Positions 39,270-49,100 of a stretch of DNA of 64,000 nt are shown piece after piece. Origin of the DNA: Metabacillus sediminilitoris (GTDB taxonomy: Bacteria; Bacillota; Bacilli; Bacillales; Bacillaceae). The position numbers and the translations under genes were made by a program. The notes under the pieces were generated by a model. The model ran no database searches and was not told where the DNA came from. It was given only the letters and a program-made list of their open reading frames with translations. Location of the stretch: NCBI RefSeq assembly GCF_009720625.1, contig NZ_CP046266.1, positions 1,311,501-1,375,500 on the forward strand. The letters run 5' to 3'. Every line of letters begins with the position of its first letter. The stretch's first letter is position 1.

Positions 39270-41069
39270 ATGAAAGGGCTTACACTAAAGTTTGCCACTC
39301 TTTCTTTGAGACAACGATTAATCATTTCTGCGATTCTATGTGTTCTCCTTCCTTCGCTTATTACCTTTTTGGTATCAAACTATTTTACAAAAGATGTTCT
39401 GCAGGAACGTGCTGTAAAGCAATCGGAAGACACGTTACGATTGCTAGATTTAAATATTACTAGTTACTTAGATAATTTGATGTATGTTTCAAATTATATT
39501 CAATTTAATAACGAAATTACTTCAATTTTAAAAGAAAATCAATATCATTATACAAAAGATGGCCCTGTCAGCAAACTTAGCGCACTTCAGTATGTTAAAA
39601 TTTCAAGGAATTTAGAAGATATGACAGATTTATTATCGCCATCTTATATCACCATTTTAATGAAAAATGGCTTCTCTTATACAAATTATCCTGGTTATGA
39701 GTATGATCCTAATAATTTTTACAAACAAGAATGGTTTGATAACATAAAGGATTTAAATTTTTATGAAACATATTGGCTTGGTGCACATCCAACTTACATC
39801 GAATCACAAAAAAAGAAGAATCCTTACTTAATCACAATCGCAAGAGCAATCGAAATATCAGGAAAAACATATGCATACACCATTATTAGCATAAATGAAA
39901 AAGAAATTAGTAACATTTTTGAGCAATTTGCTTCGAATGATGAACAAACCCTAATGTTAATTAACTCTGAAGGAACGATTATATCCAATCAAAACGAACA
40001 AGAAATTCAAAAGAAATTTAGCTATATAAAGCAGATTCAAAATAATCAGGAGAATTATAGTATTGTTGATTATAAGAATAAAGAGTATCTGCTTGTAAGT
40101 CGCTCGTTATCAAATGCCGATTGGAAGCTAGTAAGCTTAGTTCCTTACAAAAAAACGGTTGGTAATATCAATACGATTACACGGACGACCCTACTATTAC
40201 AAGGAGTTTTGTTCTTTATATTCCTTATTATCCTTATTTATTTAGTAAATGAGCTAACAAAGCCTGTTTCTAGGCTAAGTCATGTAACAAAAGAAGTGGA
40301 AAATGGCAATTTGCAGATTCGATCAGGTATTAAAGGAAATGGAGATATCGCGTTATTGGGTAACTCCTTTGATAAAATGCTAGATAAAATAGAAGAAATG
40401 ATCGAACAAATAAAAATAGAAGAAAATGGAAAACGTAAAGCGGAGCTGGAAATGCTTCAGGCCCAAATTAATCCACATTTTTTGTTTAATGTTTTAAATT
40501 CAATTCGGTTAAAAATCATCATGAATGGTGATAAGGATAGTGCAAAGCTGATTCAATCCCTTTCCTCCCTTTTACGAATGACGATCAACCGTAACAATGA
40601 ATTTATTCCATTATATGAAGAAATTGAAGTCGTTGACCATTATGTGAGGTTAATGAACTTTAGACACAAGGGATATATTGAAATCATAAATGATTTAGCA
40701 TCAAATACGATATTAGAAGAAATACCAAGGTTTTTTCTGCAGCCATTAATTGAAAATGCCATCATTCATGGGTTTGACCAAAAAGGGGGAACAATCATTA
40801 TTTCATCCTGGATTGAAGATGATGTATTGATTATTCGTTTAAATGATAATGGAAAAGGCATGGATGTGGAGCGTTTACAGCTGCTTAAACAAAAGTACAT
40901 GAATAAGACCTTTAACCATCAATTGGAAAATAAGGCTTCGCTAACAGGGATAGGAATTAATAATGTTTATCAACGCTTAATGATGATTTATGGAGAAACC
41001 TTCCGTATGGAAATAGATAGTCAACGATCTAAAGGGACCGAAATTAAGTTTTATATTCCAAGAAAATAG
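39270..41069 (+). CDS. Sensor histidine kinase, YesM type
   Basis: A 599-residue membrane kinase. A first membrane segment near residues 16-38, an extracytoplasmic Cache-type domain, a second segment near 305-325, a HAMP region ('ELTKPVSRLSHVTKEV') and the His_kinase box QAQINPHFLFN with His near 402, then HATPase_c ('IRLNDNGKGMD'). The ATG at 39270 is nine bases after AAAAGGGG; an ATG at 39204 lies in the preceding hairpin. It is followed by its response regulator after 12 bases. Confidence 0.9.
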   Translation: MKGLTLKFATLSLRQRLIISAILCVLLPSLITFLVSNYFTKDVLQERAVKQSEDTLRLLDLNITSYLDNLMYVSNYIQFNNEITSILKENQYHYTKDGPVSKLSALQYVKISRNLEDMTDLLSPSYITILMKNGFSYTNYPGYEYDPNNFYKQEWFDNIKDLNFYETYWLGAHPTYIESQKKKNPYLITIARAIEISGKTYAYTIISINEKEISNIFEQFASNDEQTLMLINSEGTIISNQNEQEIQKKFSYIKQIQNNQENYSIVDYKNKEYLLVSRSLSNADWKLVSLVPYKKTVGNINTITRTTLLLQGVLFFIFLIILIYLVNELTKPVSRLSHVTKEVENGNLQIRSGIKGNGDIALLGNSFDKMLDKIEEMIEQIKIEENGKRKAELEMLQAQINPHFLFNVLNSIRLKIIMNGDKDSAKLIQSLSSLLRMTINRNNEFIPLYEEIEVVDHYVRLMNFRHKGYIEIINDLASNTILEEIPRFFLQPLIENAIIHGFDQKGGTIIISSWIEDDVLIIRLNDNGKGMDVERLQLLKQKYMNKTFNHQLENKASLTGIGINNVYQRLMMIYGETFRMEIDSQRSKGTEIKFYIPRK

Positions 41070-41081
41070 GGAGTGTAAAGG

Positions 41082-42680
41082 ATGTATAAAATCATTTTGG
41101 TAGATGATGATTATCTAGTCTTAGAATTTTTAACACATATGATCCCGTGGGCAGAATTAGGTTTTTCTGTTGTTGGATCATATCAAAATGGTACGCAGGC
41201 TTTAGAACATATTAAAACGGAAATGCCGGATGTCATCATAACAGACATTGGCATGCCAAAAATGAATGGAATCGAATTAATTCGTCATATAAAAGAATGG
41301 AACTCAACGATCTATTCAATCATCTTGTCCTGCCACGATGACTTTCATTTTGCCCAACAAGCATTGAAGCTGGAAACGTTCGATTATATTTTAAAAGAAT
41401 CAATGGAAGCAACGATGATCGAGGATTTATTATCGAGATTAAAAGAAAAACTTGATCAAGAAAAAACAACCAATATGAAAAAAAACCAAATGGAATATCT
41501 TATAAAAGAAAATCTCTTAGTTTTAAAAAGAAGGTTTTTACATGCAATGATAGATGATAAACAAGAGAATAAATTGTGGTGGGAACAACAACGGCATGAA
41601 TTAGGATTAGCTTCAATCAATCAATGCACCCCTTTGCTTTGTTTTATTGATCGTTATGTGGAAATGAAAGAAGCATTTGTTTCAGATGAATTACTAAAGT
41701 TTAGCATTGATAATCTTGTAAATGAGATCCTAAATCAAACAGGAAATGGTATTAGCATCTTTTATAAGGATTCCATGTTTTTTATTTTTTTTCCCCATGG
41801 TCAAAGGCTGGAAATGGAGATGATCATACAAAAAGCTTTAAGAGTGATTTATAACAAGTTACAAGAATATCTAAACATAAGTATTTCAACGATTATTGGA
41901 GAAAATTGCACATCAATAGAACAACTCGTTCAGAGATTAAAAGGAATGATAACGACTTCTAGTCAAAGGTTTTATATGAGATTTGGATATTTCGGTCTTG
42001 TCGAACAGGAAGATTTTACTGCTGAAAACATCTTTTCGTGCTATACAGACGCAATGCAAGAGTTAAAATCACTTATCATCCAAGAGGATGTAGAAGAATT
42101 AGAAAAATCGCTTCGAAAATGGGTCTCTTTTATAGAAGAAAAACGGTATCATCCTGAATCAGTCAGAGAGTGGATGATGAAAATATTTTTGGATATTAAG
42201 CTGAAGTTTAATTCTATGCAAAATTTTGAATCTACCTATTCAGTATCGGTTTCAGATCATTTTATTACAAATGTTGAAACGATTTATCAGCTCGAGGAAG
42301 AACTAGTTTCTATTTTTAAGAGATTTATTCGAAGTATGATTGAAATTAATGAATTACCAAAGAGGAATGAAATTCTAAAAGCTCAAAAGTATGTATTAAT
42401 GAACTTAAATAAAAAGATTACCTTAAGTGATGTAGCCGAGCATCTTCATTTAAATCCAAGTTATTTTAGCAGGCTTTACAAAAAGAATACAAACGAAAAT
42501 TTTATTGATTATGTTACGAAATCCAAGATGGAGAGAGCCAAAGAATTAATTGACCAATCAAATGAATCAATTGAAAAGATATCAGAAATGTTAGGATTTG
42601 ATTGCAAAAGTTATTTTATAAAAACATTTAAAAAATATTATGGTGTAACACCGAAAGACTATAAACAGAGGATTGGCTAG
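41082..42680 (+). CDS. AraC-type response regulator, YesN type
   Basis: A 532-residue regulator with a receiver domain (phospho-acceptor Asp 55 in IITDIGMPK, Lys in 'FDYILKES'), a long ~280-residue helical middle, and a C-terminal AraC helix-turn-helix pair ('LSDVAEHLHLNPSYFSRLYK', 'EMLGFDCKSYFIKTFKK'). The longer linker is common in YesN-type proteins. It should activate the importer genes at 35.9-39.2 kb and perhaps the YesL-like gene. A stem ACCACAGG/CCTGTGGT at about 42733-42757 follows, without a clear T run. Confidence 0.9.
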   Translation: MYKIILVDDDYLVLEFLTHMIPWAELGFSVVGSYQNGTQALEHIKTEMPDVIITDIGMPKMNGIELIRHIKEWNSTIYSIILSCHDDFHFAQQALKLETFDYILKESMEATMIEDLLSRLKEKLDQEKTTNMKKNQMEYLIKENLLVLKRRFLHAMIDDKQENKLWWEQQRHELGLASINQCTPLLCFIDRYVEMKEAFVSDELLKFSIDNLVNEILNQTGNGISIFYKDSMFFIFFPHGQRLEMEMIIQKALRVIYNKLQEYLNISISTIIGENCTSIEQLVQRLKGMITTSSQRFYMRFGYFGLVEQEDFTAENIFSCYTDAMQELKSLIIQEDVEELEKSLRKWVSFIEEKRYHPESVREWMMKIFLDIKLKFNSMQNFESTYSVSVSDHFITNVETIYQLEEELVSIFKRFIRSMIEINELPKRNEILKAQKYVLMNLNKKITLSDVAEHLHLNPSYFSRLYKKNTNENFIDYVTKSKMERAKELIDQSNESIEKISEMLGFDCKSYFIKTFKKYYGVTPKDYKQRIG

Positions 42681-42820
42681 AAATTGATGTTGTGGTACGA
42701 AGTTTTCGTCTTGGGGAAATAAAAAGTCACTAACCACAGGCAGCAGAAACCTGTGGTTAAGGTAAAAGGAAGCAGTGATATAACCGATTCCTAAAAAGTT
42801 TTGGTTTTTGATCGACTCAT

Positions 42821-43090
42821 TTACGTTCTTCCTGCTTTTTCCTTTTCGGTAGATGCATAATCTGGCAATGCCTGATCTTTTAATGACTTTACGACTTGTG
42901 GCTTTTTATTTGCTGTTCCTTGTGAATTAGATTGTGTGAAATTTTGGATTTTGTTTTTTACCTTTTCGAAGTTCTCAGATGTAGAAAACGATTTAAATTG
43001 ATTCTTAACTTTTGAGCGTGATTCTTTGTTCCGTAACATGTAGGCTGCACCACCGACTGCTAATGTTCCAAGTATCGTATTTCGTTTCAT
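42821..43090 (-). CDS. Small protein with N-terminal hydrophobic segment, unknown function
   Basis: An 89-residue protein. The start 'MKRNTILGTLAVGGAAYML' is a short hydrophobic helix after basic residues, and the rest is charged, Lys- and Ser-rich and probably disordered. This resembles small DUF3918-type or YtxH-like proteins of Bacillus, but I do not recognise it securely. GGAGGACAAC precedes the start on the minus strand, which supports a real gene. Confidence 0.65.
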   Translation of the reverse strand: MKRNTILGTLAVGGAAYMLRNKESRSKVKNQFKSFSTSENFEKVKNKIQNFTQSNSQGTANKKPQVVKSLKDQALPDYASTEKEKAGRT

Positions 43091-43368
43091 AGTAGTTGTC
43101 CTCCTTTAACGGTTTAGTTTTTTATACCCTTCATACTTTATAAATAAACGACAATAAATTAAAATTCTTTCAAATAGGGAAGAATTGAATGAAGTAGTTT
43201 TGTGCGATTTTCTAGATCATTCCTGTCATTCAGATTGGTAATATAGAATGCTCAGATTGAAAGGTGAATAATAAAAGCAGGAGATCCTCTATCCTAATGA
43301 GAATGTATAAAAACAGATTACATATTTTCTAAATTAAGTTTATTTCGATAGAGCCAAGGAGGATTATG

Positions 43369-44349
43369 ATGAGAAAAACAATGCCATTACAAAAAAGAGA
43401 AATTACAAATAGCCGCTTAGTACTAGGGTGTATGGGATTTGGTGGAAGCTGGGATCAAAATCCGGTTACAAAAGACGATATTCTTGTAGCTGAAAAAGCA
43501 GTTGACGCTGCATTATCTGCAGGAATTAATATGTTTGATCATGCTGATATTTATAAAATGGGAAAAGCGGAATCTATTTTTGGAGGAATACTGAAGGATC
43601 GTCCTGATTTACGAGAAAAGATTGTGATTCAATCCAAATGCGGAATCCGTTTTCCTGAAGGTGATGCACCACACCGTTTTGATTTTTCTAAAAATCATAT
43701 CGTGAACTCTGTTGATGGCATCTTAAAAAGACTGCAGATCGATTATTTAGATATATTATTATTGCATCGACCTGATCCTCTTATTGAGCCAGAAGAAGTT
43801 GCTGAGGCATTTGAATTATTAAAAGCCTCAGGGAAAGTCCGGAATTTTGGGGTATCAAATATGAATGCCGCGCAAATAAAATTGCTTAGTGCCTATTGTT
43901 CGGAGCCTATTATTGTCAATCAGCTAGAAATGAGTTTAAAACGAATTGACTGGGTGGAACATGGGATATTAGTCAATCAAAAAGCCGGAACAGAGATCAA
44001 CTTTGGAGATGGAATCATTGAGCATTGTCGATTAGAGGATATACAAATTCAAGCTTGGGCATCATTAGCATACGGAATCTATTCAGGACGTGAGCTGGAT
44101 GACATAACAGAAGCGGATTTACATACAAAGAAATTGGTTCAAAAAATGGCAGCTGAGAAGGATACATCAACAGAGGCAATCGTCCTTGGCTGGTTGATGA
44201 GACATCCTGCACTCATTCAGCCAATTATCGGTACAACAAATCCGGAACGTATCAATAATTGCCAAGATGCAGTTAAACAGTCTGAATTGATGACCCGTGA
44301 AGAATGGTATTCATTATACACGGCATCACGTGGGAAAAAGATGCCTTAA
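43369..44349 (+). CDS. Aldo/keto reductase
   Basis: A ~326-residue NADPH-dependent oxidoreductase of the aldo/keto reductase barrel. Catalytic Asp and Tyr are in 'NMFDHADIYKMGKAE', Lys in 'VIQSKCGIRF', and His in 'LLLHRPDPL'. The C-terminal 'LGWLMRHPALIQPIIGTTN' is the cofactor-binding part of the YdhF-type subgroup. Two ATG codons (43366, 43369) follow AAGGAGG; the second has better spacing. It is a single gene ended by a hairpin. Confidence 0.9.
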   Translation: MRKTMPLQKREITNSRLVLGCMGFGGSWDQNPVTKDDILVAEKAVDAALSAGINMFDHADIYKMGKAESIFGGILKDRPDLREKIVIQSKCGIRFPEGDAPHRFDFSKNHIVNSVDGILKRLQIDYLDILLLHRPDPLIEPEEVAEAFELLKASGKVRNFGVSNMNAAQIKLLSAYCSEPIIVNQLEMSLKRIDWVEHGILVNQKAGTEINFGDGIIEHCRLEDIQIQAWASLAYGIYSGRELDDITEADLHTKKLVQKMAAEKDTSTEAIVLGWLMRHPALIQPIIGTTNPERINNCQDAVKQSELMTREEWYSLYTASRGKKMP

Positions 44350-44376
44350 TCCTGTCAATGAAATAGTATGAAACTT

Positions 44377-44412
44377 GAGCTTGGGATAGTTATCCAAGCT
44401 CTTTGTTTTTTA
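44377..44412 (+). terminator. Rho-independent terminator after aldo/keto reductase gene
   Basis: GAGCTTGG and CCAAGCTC form a stem with further inner pairs, followed by TTTGTTTTTT. The rest of the 44350-44662 gap holds no recognisable feature. Confidence 0.75.
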
Positions 44413-44662
44413 AAACATTCCTTTTCGTTCTCTAAATAAATGTATGTTTGAAGGTAATCTCTTCGTTAGTCAGCAGAACTTATCCAATTGGAAACATGGA
44501 TTTAATGGGGCGGCCATAAAATATCTCGACAATTATGTAAAATGATCATAGAACGTTGCTTATTTCCAATTAATGAAACGTATTGTTTATTTTGAACGTA
44601 TCACCTATAGATCACTAACACTTAACAAAATGATAAATTTTTAAAAAAGAGGGATGAAACAA

Positions 44663-45440
44663 TTGGTGTTACATTATCAAGAATACGGTGATAAAAGTTC
44701 TTCTTTGATGCTATTTTTTACATGGTGGCGGAGTGAGCGGTTGGATGTGGGATAAACAAATTCAAAACTTCACTCATTATCATTGCATTGTTCCAGACTT
44801 GCCTGAACATGGGCTGAACAATTATGATGACATTCGTTTTTCTATAAAAAGTAGTGCAGAAGAATTGTTGAAATTAATCGAAGAAAAAGCAAAGAAAGTA
44901 ATCGTCATTGGGTTTTCGTTAGGATCTCAAGTCATTATTCAAATGGTAAGTATGAAACCAGATTTAATTGATGTTGCCATAATAAATAGTGCTTTGGTCA
45001 GACCGATTTCATATGCTAAAAAATTGATTCAGTCTTCTATTAGATTATCATTTCCAATCATTAAAAATAGGCGGTTTTCTAAACTGCAAGCAAAAACATT
45101 ATATATAGGTGATGACTACTTTGAAAAATATTATGAAGAAAGTTGTCAAATAAAACCTGACACACTTGTTAGAGTATTAGAAGAAAACATGTCGTTTGAA
45201 ATACCTAATGATTTTAAAAAAGCAAGTGGAAAGATGTTGGTTACGGTTGGTGAAAGAGAAAAAGCTATTATGAAAAAATCTGCAATAGATATTGTAGAAT
45301 CTAATTCAAATTGTATAGGAGTGATGATTCCTAATATTGGACATGGAGTTCCTTTGGCCAACCCAAATTTCTTTAATCATTTGGTCGAAACATGGATACA
45401 TGAAGGGAATTTACCAAAAGAATGTAAAGTGATCCGTTGA
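44663..45440 (+). pseudogene. Alpha/beta hydrolase, frameshifted near its start
   Basis: The main frame from 44733 lacks the start of the fold. Reading upstream in another frame from TTG 44663 gives MVLHYQEYGDKSSSLMLF, and removing one T from the six-T run at 44714-44719 joins it to 'LHGGGVSGWMWDKQIQNF', the normal oxyanion-hole segment. Later motifs are intact: nucleophile elbow GFSLGSQ, and His in 'NIGHGVPL'. The restored protein would have about 258 residues. The frameshift is either a real mutation, a phase-variable tract or a sequencing error. GAGGG lies eight bases before the TTG. Confidence 0.75.
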
Positions 45441-45465
45441 TATTTGTTGGTGTTTTGCAGAACAA

Positions 45466-45508
45466 AACCAAAGGTTCTCATAATGAAATTGTGAGTCCTT
45501 TGGTTTCT
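45466..45508. terminator. Terminator between hydrolase and uvsE genes
   Basis: AACCAAAGG and CCTTTGGTT with an inner CTCA/GTGAG (one mismatch) pairing form a long stem between the convergent genes. Confidence 0.65.
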
Positions 45509-45542
45509 GAATAATAATCAATAATATCATTTAACATAACCT

Positions 45543-46508
45543 TTATTTAAAATGAAACGTTGAGCCGTCAATGATCTCAACATCCCCGCGTGTTTTGATG
45601 TCTGCCATTAATTTAAAAAGTGCCTCATCCTTTTTCTTTGCTTCAATCATACAATCAATTTGTGGGATGCTTCCCTTTATTTTACATAAGAACCTGAAAA
45701 ACATGTCAATGTCAACGAAGTCTGAATGATGACGAAAGGCTTTTTCACTTTTTGGACTTGATATATGCATCTTAATGGGCAGAGGAGAATCCATCCATGT
45801 TTGGACAACGCGGTCCCAATTGCCCTCCCAATTTGGATTTTGGTGATGGGCTAAATGATGGTGATAATCGAATACAAGTGGAATACTTAGTTTTTCACAT
45901 AAATATAGAGTATCATCCAAAGTAAAGGAAGTGTCGTCATTTTCAAGCATGATCATGTTTTGAATCGCTCGGGGGACGACCATCCAATTATCAATAAAAC
46001 GCTCAAGGGATTTTTCAGTTTCTTTATAATTGCCGCCAACATGCATGACACAACGGTGAGTAGTGTCAATCCCCATCCCTTTTAATAAAAGGTAGTGCAG
46101 TTTTAATGTGAGAATTGAATTTTGTAATACCTGCTTTTTTATGGAATTTATTAGGACAAAATGATCTGGATGAAAGTCGATCCTGATCTCATGTTTTTTT
46201 ACAAAATTTCCAATTTCACGCAACATTCCACGCAAAGGTTTCATATAATCCCAGTCAAGAAGCTCCTCATGATTTGCCAAAGGGATAAGGCGGGATGTTA
46301 ACCGATAAAAATGAATGTCAGAAGCTGCATTATGCTTTAGCAGTCTAAGGGTATTTTCTAAATTTGAAAGTGAGATACGTTCTAATTTTCGTAATGCAGC
46401 TTCTCGGTCCTCTATTTTTTGAAATTGGTCAAATGTCATCGTTTGCGATGGGGATGCGTTTTTTAATTCCATGCTAATGGCAACATAACCAAGACGTACA
46501 ATCGTCAT
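45543..46508 (-). CDS. uvsE: UV damage endonuclease UvsE, copy 1
   Basis: A 321-residue TIM-barrel endonuclease that nicks 5' to UV photoproducts and some abasic sites. Metal ligands of the UVDE family are visible: 'RIDFHPDHF', 'MHVGGNYKETEKSLERF', 'LENDD' and 'VFDYHHHLAHH', and 'KMHISSPKS'. The ATG at 46508 is eight bases after GAGG; the GTG at 46517 overlaps the site. About 35-40% of positions appear to match the second copy at 49.4 kb by eye, so the two are distinct paralogues. Confidence 0.92.
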   Translation of the reverse strand: MTIVRLGYVAISMELKNASPSQTMTFDQFQKIEDREAALRKLERISLSNLENTLRLLKHNAASDIHFYRLTSRLIPLANHEELLDWDYMKPLRGMLREIGNFVKKHEIRIDFHPDHFVLINSIKKQVLQNSILTLKLHYLLLKGMGIDTTHRCVMHVGGNYKETEKSLERFIDNWMVVPRAIQNMIMLENDDTSFTLDDTLYLCEKLSIPLVFDYHHHLAHHQNPNWEGNWDRVVQTWMDSPLPIKMHISSPKSEKAFRHHSDFVDIDMFFRFLCKIKGSIPQIDCMIEAKKKDEALFKLMADIKTRGDVEIIDGSTFHFK

Positions 46509-46686
46509 TTTTTCCACCTCATTAATAGTATGGTGAAAAATATGGATTGCTAGACAGCCTGTAGTAGTAATTTCAGCTAAGAAAATGGGTCTCAGTAATG
46601 AAGAAGACGTTTTTTCTTTTTACCTGAATAGTTTACTTTTATTATTCCATACTAACAATGAAAATCATTGAATGGAGTTGTGATAA

Positions 46687-47058
46687 ATGGAACATATTCA
46701 AGAACCGAGAAATGAAACAGAAGCGGCATTGCTTGATTATAAAATGGGATTAGGTACGTTTACTCAAAAAATGCCAGAGCTAGCACATCATTTTAATGCA
46801 TTTACAGAGGCATGCTTTAAAGAGGGCACATTATCACAAAAAGAAAAACAACTTATTGCATTAGGCATAAGTGTCTTTTCACAAGATGAATATTGTATTA
46901 TTTATCATACAAAAGGATGTATCGATCAAGGGGCGACAGAGGAAGAAATTTTAGAAGCGATTGGTGTAACAGCAGCTTTTGGCGGCGGTGCTGCAATGAG
47001 TCAGGCTGTAACCCTTGTACAAGAATGTATCACAGATTTAAATCAACTGAAACAATAA
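46687..47058 (+). CDS. Carboxymuconolactone decarboxylase family protein (AhpD-like)
   Basis: A 123-residue small helical protein. The core '[20 protein letters not shown]' and '[20 protein letters not shown]' is the CMD/AhpD signature. The usual redox pair CxxC is not complete: there is one Cys three residues before His (CIIYH), so a peroxiredoxin-reductase role is uncertain. A good GGAG site precedes the start. Confidence 0.85.
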   Translation: MEHIQEPRNETEAALLDYKMGLGTFTQKMPELAHHFNAFTEACFKEGTLSQKEKQLIALGISVFSQDEYCIIYHTKGCIDQGATEEEILEAIGVTAAFGGGAAMSQAVTLVQECITDLNQLKQ

Positions 47059-47078
47059 GGGCCATAGGCTCTTTTTTT
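47056..47078 (+). terminator. Short terminator after CMD gene
   Basis: AGGGCC and GGCTCT with a three-base loop, followed by seven T, directly at the stop codon. Confidence 0.5.
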
Positions 47079-47084
47079 ATTTGT

Positions 47085-47253
47085 CTGTTTTCGCAAACTT
47101 TGTTGCTATTTACCAAGTAATGAGGTGTGGTTGATTAAAGCGAGAGGATGCTCGCTTTTTAGCGGGGCGGGCGGTGAGCATCCTCGCGTAAATGCCTGGG
47201 ATGAGTCTCACAATCAGCTCAAATCAACCTTAGATAGTTTTCGTTTTTAAAGG
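47085..47253 (-). repeat. Dispersed intergenic repeat, copy 2 (inverted)
   Basis: Read on the minus strand it runs from CTTTAAAAACGAAAACTAT through GGGGCGG-CTAAAAAGCGAGCATCC and CTCGCT to GTTTGCGAAAACAG, matching copies 3 and 5. Its middle is more diverged (AATGCCTGGGATGAG on the plus strand). Confidence 0.75.
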
Positions 47254-47329
47254 AGGGAAGTGATACTTTTAAAAAAATACCATATGATTAGTTAAAAAGA
47301 TCATTTCCATTAAGGGTGGTTTATACATA

Positions 47330-47599
47330 ATGGCATGGATAAAATTTATGATGAAACAATTCCTAAAGGAACCTTTGTGGTTTAAAATAATAATCTCTAC
47401 AACCTTGCTAAGTTCGATTGTTTTTAGCAGTTCATTTTTTTCAGATAATCCTTATTACCAAAGTTATTCGAAATTTGCTGCTGCTATCTTTTTCTGTATT
47501 TATGGAATGAAATTAATCAAGAATCGTGTAACAGCTGTTATCCTATTTACTCTAGCAGTTCTATGTATTTCACTTGCCATTCTGGAATTATTTGAGTAA
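47330..47599 (+). CDS. Small membrane protein, unknown
   Basis: An 89-residue protein with three hydrophobic segments ('IIISTTLLSSIVFSSSFF', 'FAAAIFFCIYGMKLI', 'AVILFTLAVLCISLAILELF'). The layout resembles DUF3953/YczI-type proteins, but that is a guess. The site GGTGG is 12 bases before the start, so expression is plausible. It stands alone after repeat copy 2. Confidence 0.55.
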   Translation: MAWIKFMMKQFLKEPLWFKIIISTTLLSSIVFSSSFFSDNPYYQSYSKFAAAIFFCIYGMKLIKNRVTAVILFTLAVLCISLAILELFE

Positions 47600-47729
47600 T
47601 TATTTTGCCTGTCTATTTTATCCTTAGTTTTTTATATTTAAAAATCAAGAATGACTTTTACTAAGCAATTTTAAAAGCCTCTCATAGAATTTATATGATA
47701 GGCATATTCAATTGTAAAGAGTTTATTCA

Positions 47730-48758
47730 TTAAGTGAAATATTCTAATTTAGCATTTGGAAAGAATTTTTCCATATAAGAGTATAGATGATCTTTAATGT
47801 CTTCTTCCTCGTCTTTTTGATAGATATATTTGCCTATCCCGTATTTTCCCCATTTATATCTTCTTGCTGATTCGTCCAATTCTAATTTTGTCATTGGATA
47901 GTTTTTTTCGATCACTCTCTTAGCAGGCTTTGTAAACCGATGTTGAATAAACTCAAAGGTGATATCATCCCTTGCATCTTCTGGTAATTCCTCATTAAGA
48001 CGTTCAAACATATGAAGGTAGCCATCCTGCCATCCTTCATGCAGGTAAATGGGTGCGACAATAAATCCAAGTGGATATCCTGCTCTTGCTACTTTTCCAG
48101 CTGCTTCAATCCGTTTTGCAAGGGGAGAGGTGCCTGGTTCGAAATTTTTAATGACATAATCAGCATTTACACTGAAACGAAATCGCGTTTTTCCGTTATG
48201 CTTAGCATCAAGCAAATGATCAACATGATGGAACTTCGTAACAAATCGCAATTTTCCGTACTCAGATGTACCGAAATGCTCAATCGCTCGCTTTAACGTA
48301 TGTGTCAGATGATCGATCCCAACAATATCAGACGTACATGCTGCTTCAAATCTCGTTATTTCAGGTGCTCGTTCTTCCATATATTTATCTGCAGCTTCGA
48401 GAATTTCTTCGACATTTACATATGTGCGAATATATGGCTTGCTACCCATTGTTGTTTGCAAATAACAATAATGACAATGTCCCATACAACCTGTTGCAAA
48501 AGGGATCGCATATTCGGCAGAAGGCTTTGATGTATCAAATTTAAGAGTTTTTCTAATGCCAATGACAAGCGTAGACTTTGCGATTCGATATTTCTGAAAA
48601 TCATTTTCCCCAGGGAGATTTCTGACCTGGTTATGTGAGGTTGTATACCGAATTTCAACATCCATTTTTTCGAACTTTTCTTTTAGCTCTTGACCAAGCG
48701 GATAGTCCAGCGAATCCGGTTCAAAGTAGACAAGCTGGGGCTTAAATGGCTTAACCAT
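47730..48758 (-). CDS. splB: Spore photoproduct lyase SplB
   Basis: A 342-residue radical-SAM enzyme that directly reverses the thymine dimer (spore photoproduct) during germination. The cluster-binding motif is CMGHCHYC with Cys 91, Cys 95 and Cys 98, and the hydrogen donor Cys 141 is kept in FEAACTSDI. Length matches B. subtilis SplB (342). It is 13 bases downstream of splA, and sporulation sigma-G control is expected from the family, though I could not assign a sigma-G promoter. Presence implies a spore former. Confidence 0.95.
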   Translation of the reverse strand: MVKPFKPQLVYFEPDSLDYPLGQELKEKFEKMDVEIRYTTSHNQVRNLPGENDFQKYRIAKSTLVIGIRKTLKFDTSKPSAEYAIPFATGCMGHCHYCYLQTTMGSKPYIRTYVNVEEILEAADKYMEERAPEITRFEAACTSDIVGIDHLTHTLKRAIEHFGTSEYGKLRFVTKFHHVDHLLDAKHNGKTRFRFSVNADYVIKNFEPGTSPLAKRIEAAGKVARAGYPLGFIVAPIYLHEGWQDGYLHMFERLNEELPEDARDDITFEFIQHRFTKPAKRVIEKNYPMTKLELDESARRYKWGKYGIGKYIYQKDEEEDIKDHLYSYMEKFFPNAKLEYFT

Positions 48759-48771
48759 AAATCATCCCCCT

Positions 48772-49017
48772 TTAATAGTCGCCAAAATATTGTTGGTAGG
48801 CTTGTTCCGCATCATTTTGGCTTGAATAAACAGCAACTTCATTTGTTAAAGGATAGTATGTCTCATAGAGAAAAAGCGCTAACCCATGCGGATTTTCAGG
48901 GTCATCCACAACTGCAGCCTCTTGGATATTCGCAACATTTTGCGTATGGGGGTTTCGATAAAAAATATAAACAGTATCACCCACTTGATAACGAATATCT
49001 TCATTATGTAATTCCAT
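48772..49017 (-). CDS. splA: Transcriptional regulator SplA
   Basis: An 81-residue protein upstream of splB, as in B. subtilis where SplA limits spl expression. The segment 'YQVGDTVYIFYRNPHTQNVA' and the C-terminal 'AYQQYFGDY' match the family. The ATG at 49017 has AAAGGTGAT upstream; the in-frame GTG at 49026 overlaps that site. Confidence 0.85.
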   Translation of the reverse strand: MELHNEDIRYQVGDTVYIFYRNPHTQNVANIQEAAVVDDPENPHGLALFLYETYYPLTNEVAVYSSQNDAEQAYQQYFGDY

Positions 49018-49100
49018 TTTAATCACCTTTTTTCTTTTAGTATCATTTTTCCTTATAAGAGAGATATTATGATTACATCATTTTGGAAGTTAGTAGATGG

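Noticed and set aside
48266..48544. Several frames antisense to splB
   Set aside because: splB has the intact radical-SAM motif and Cys 141; the others are shadows.
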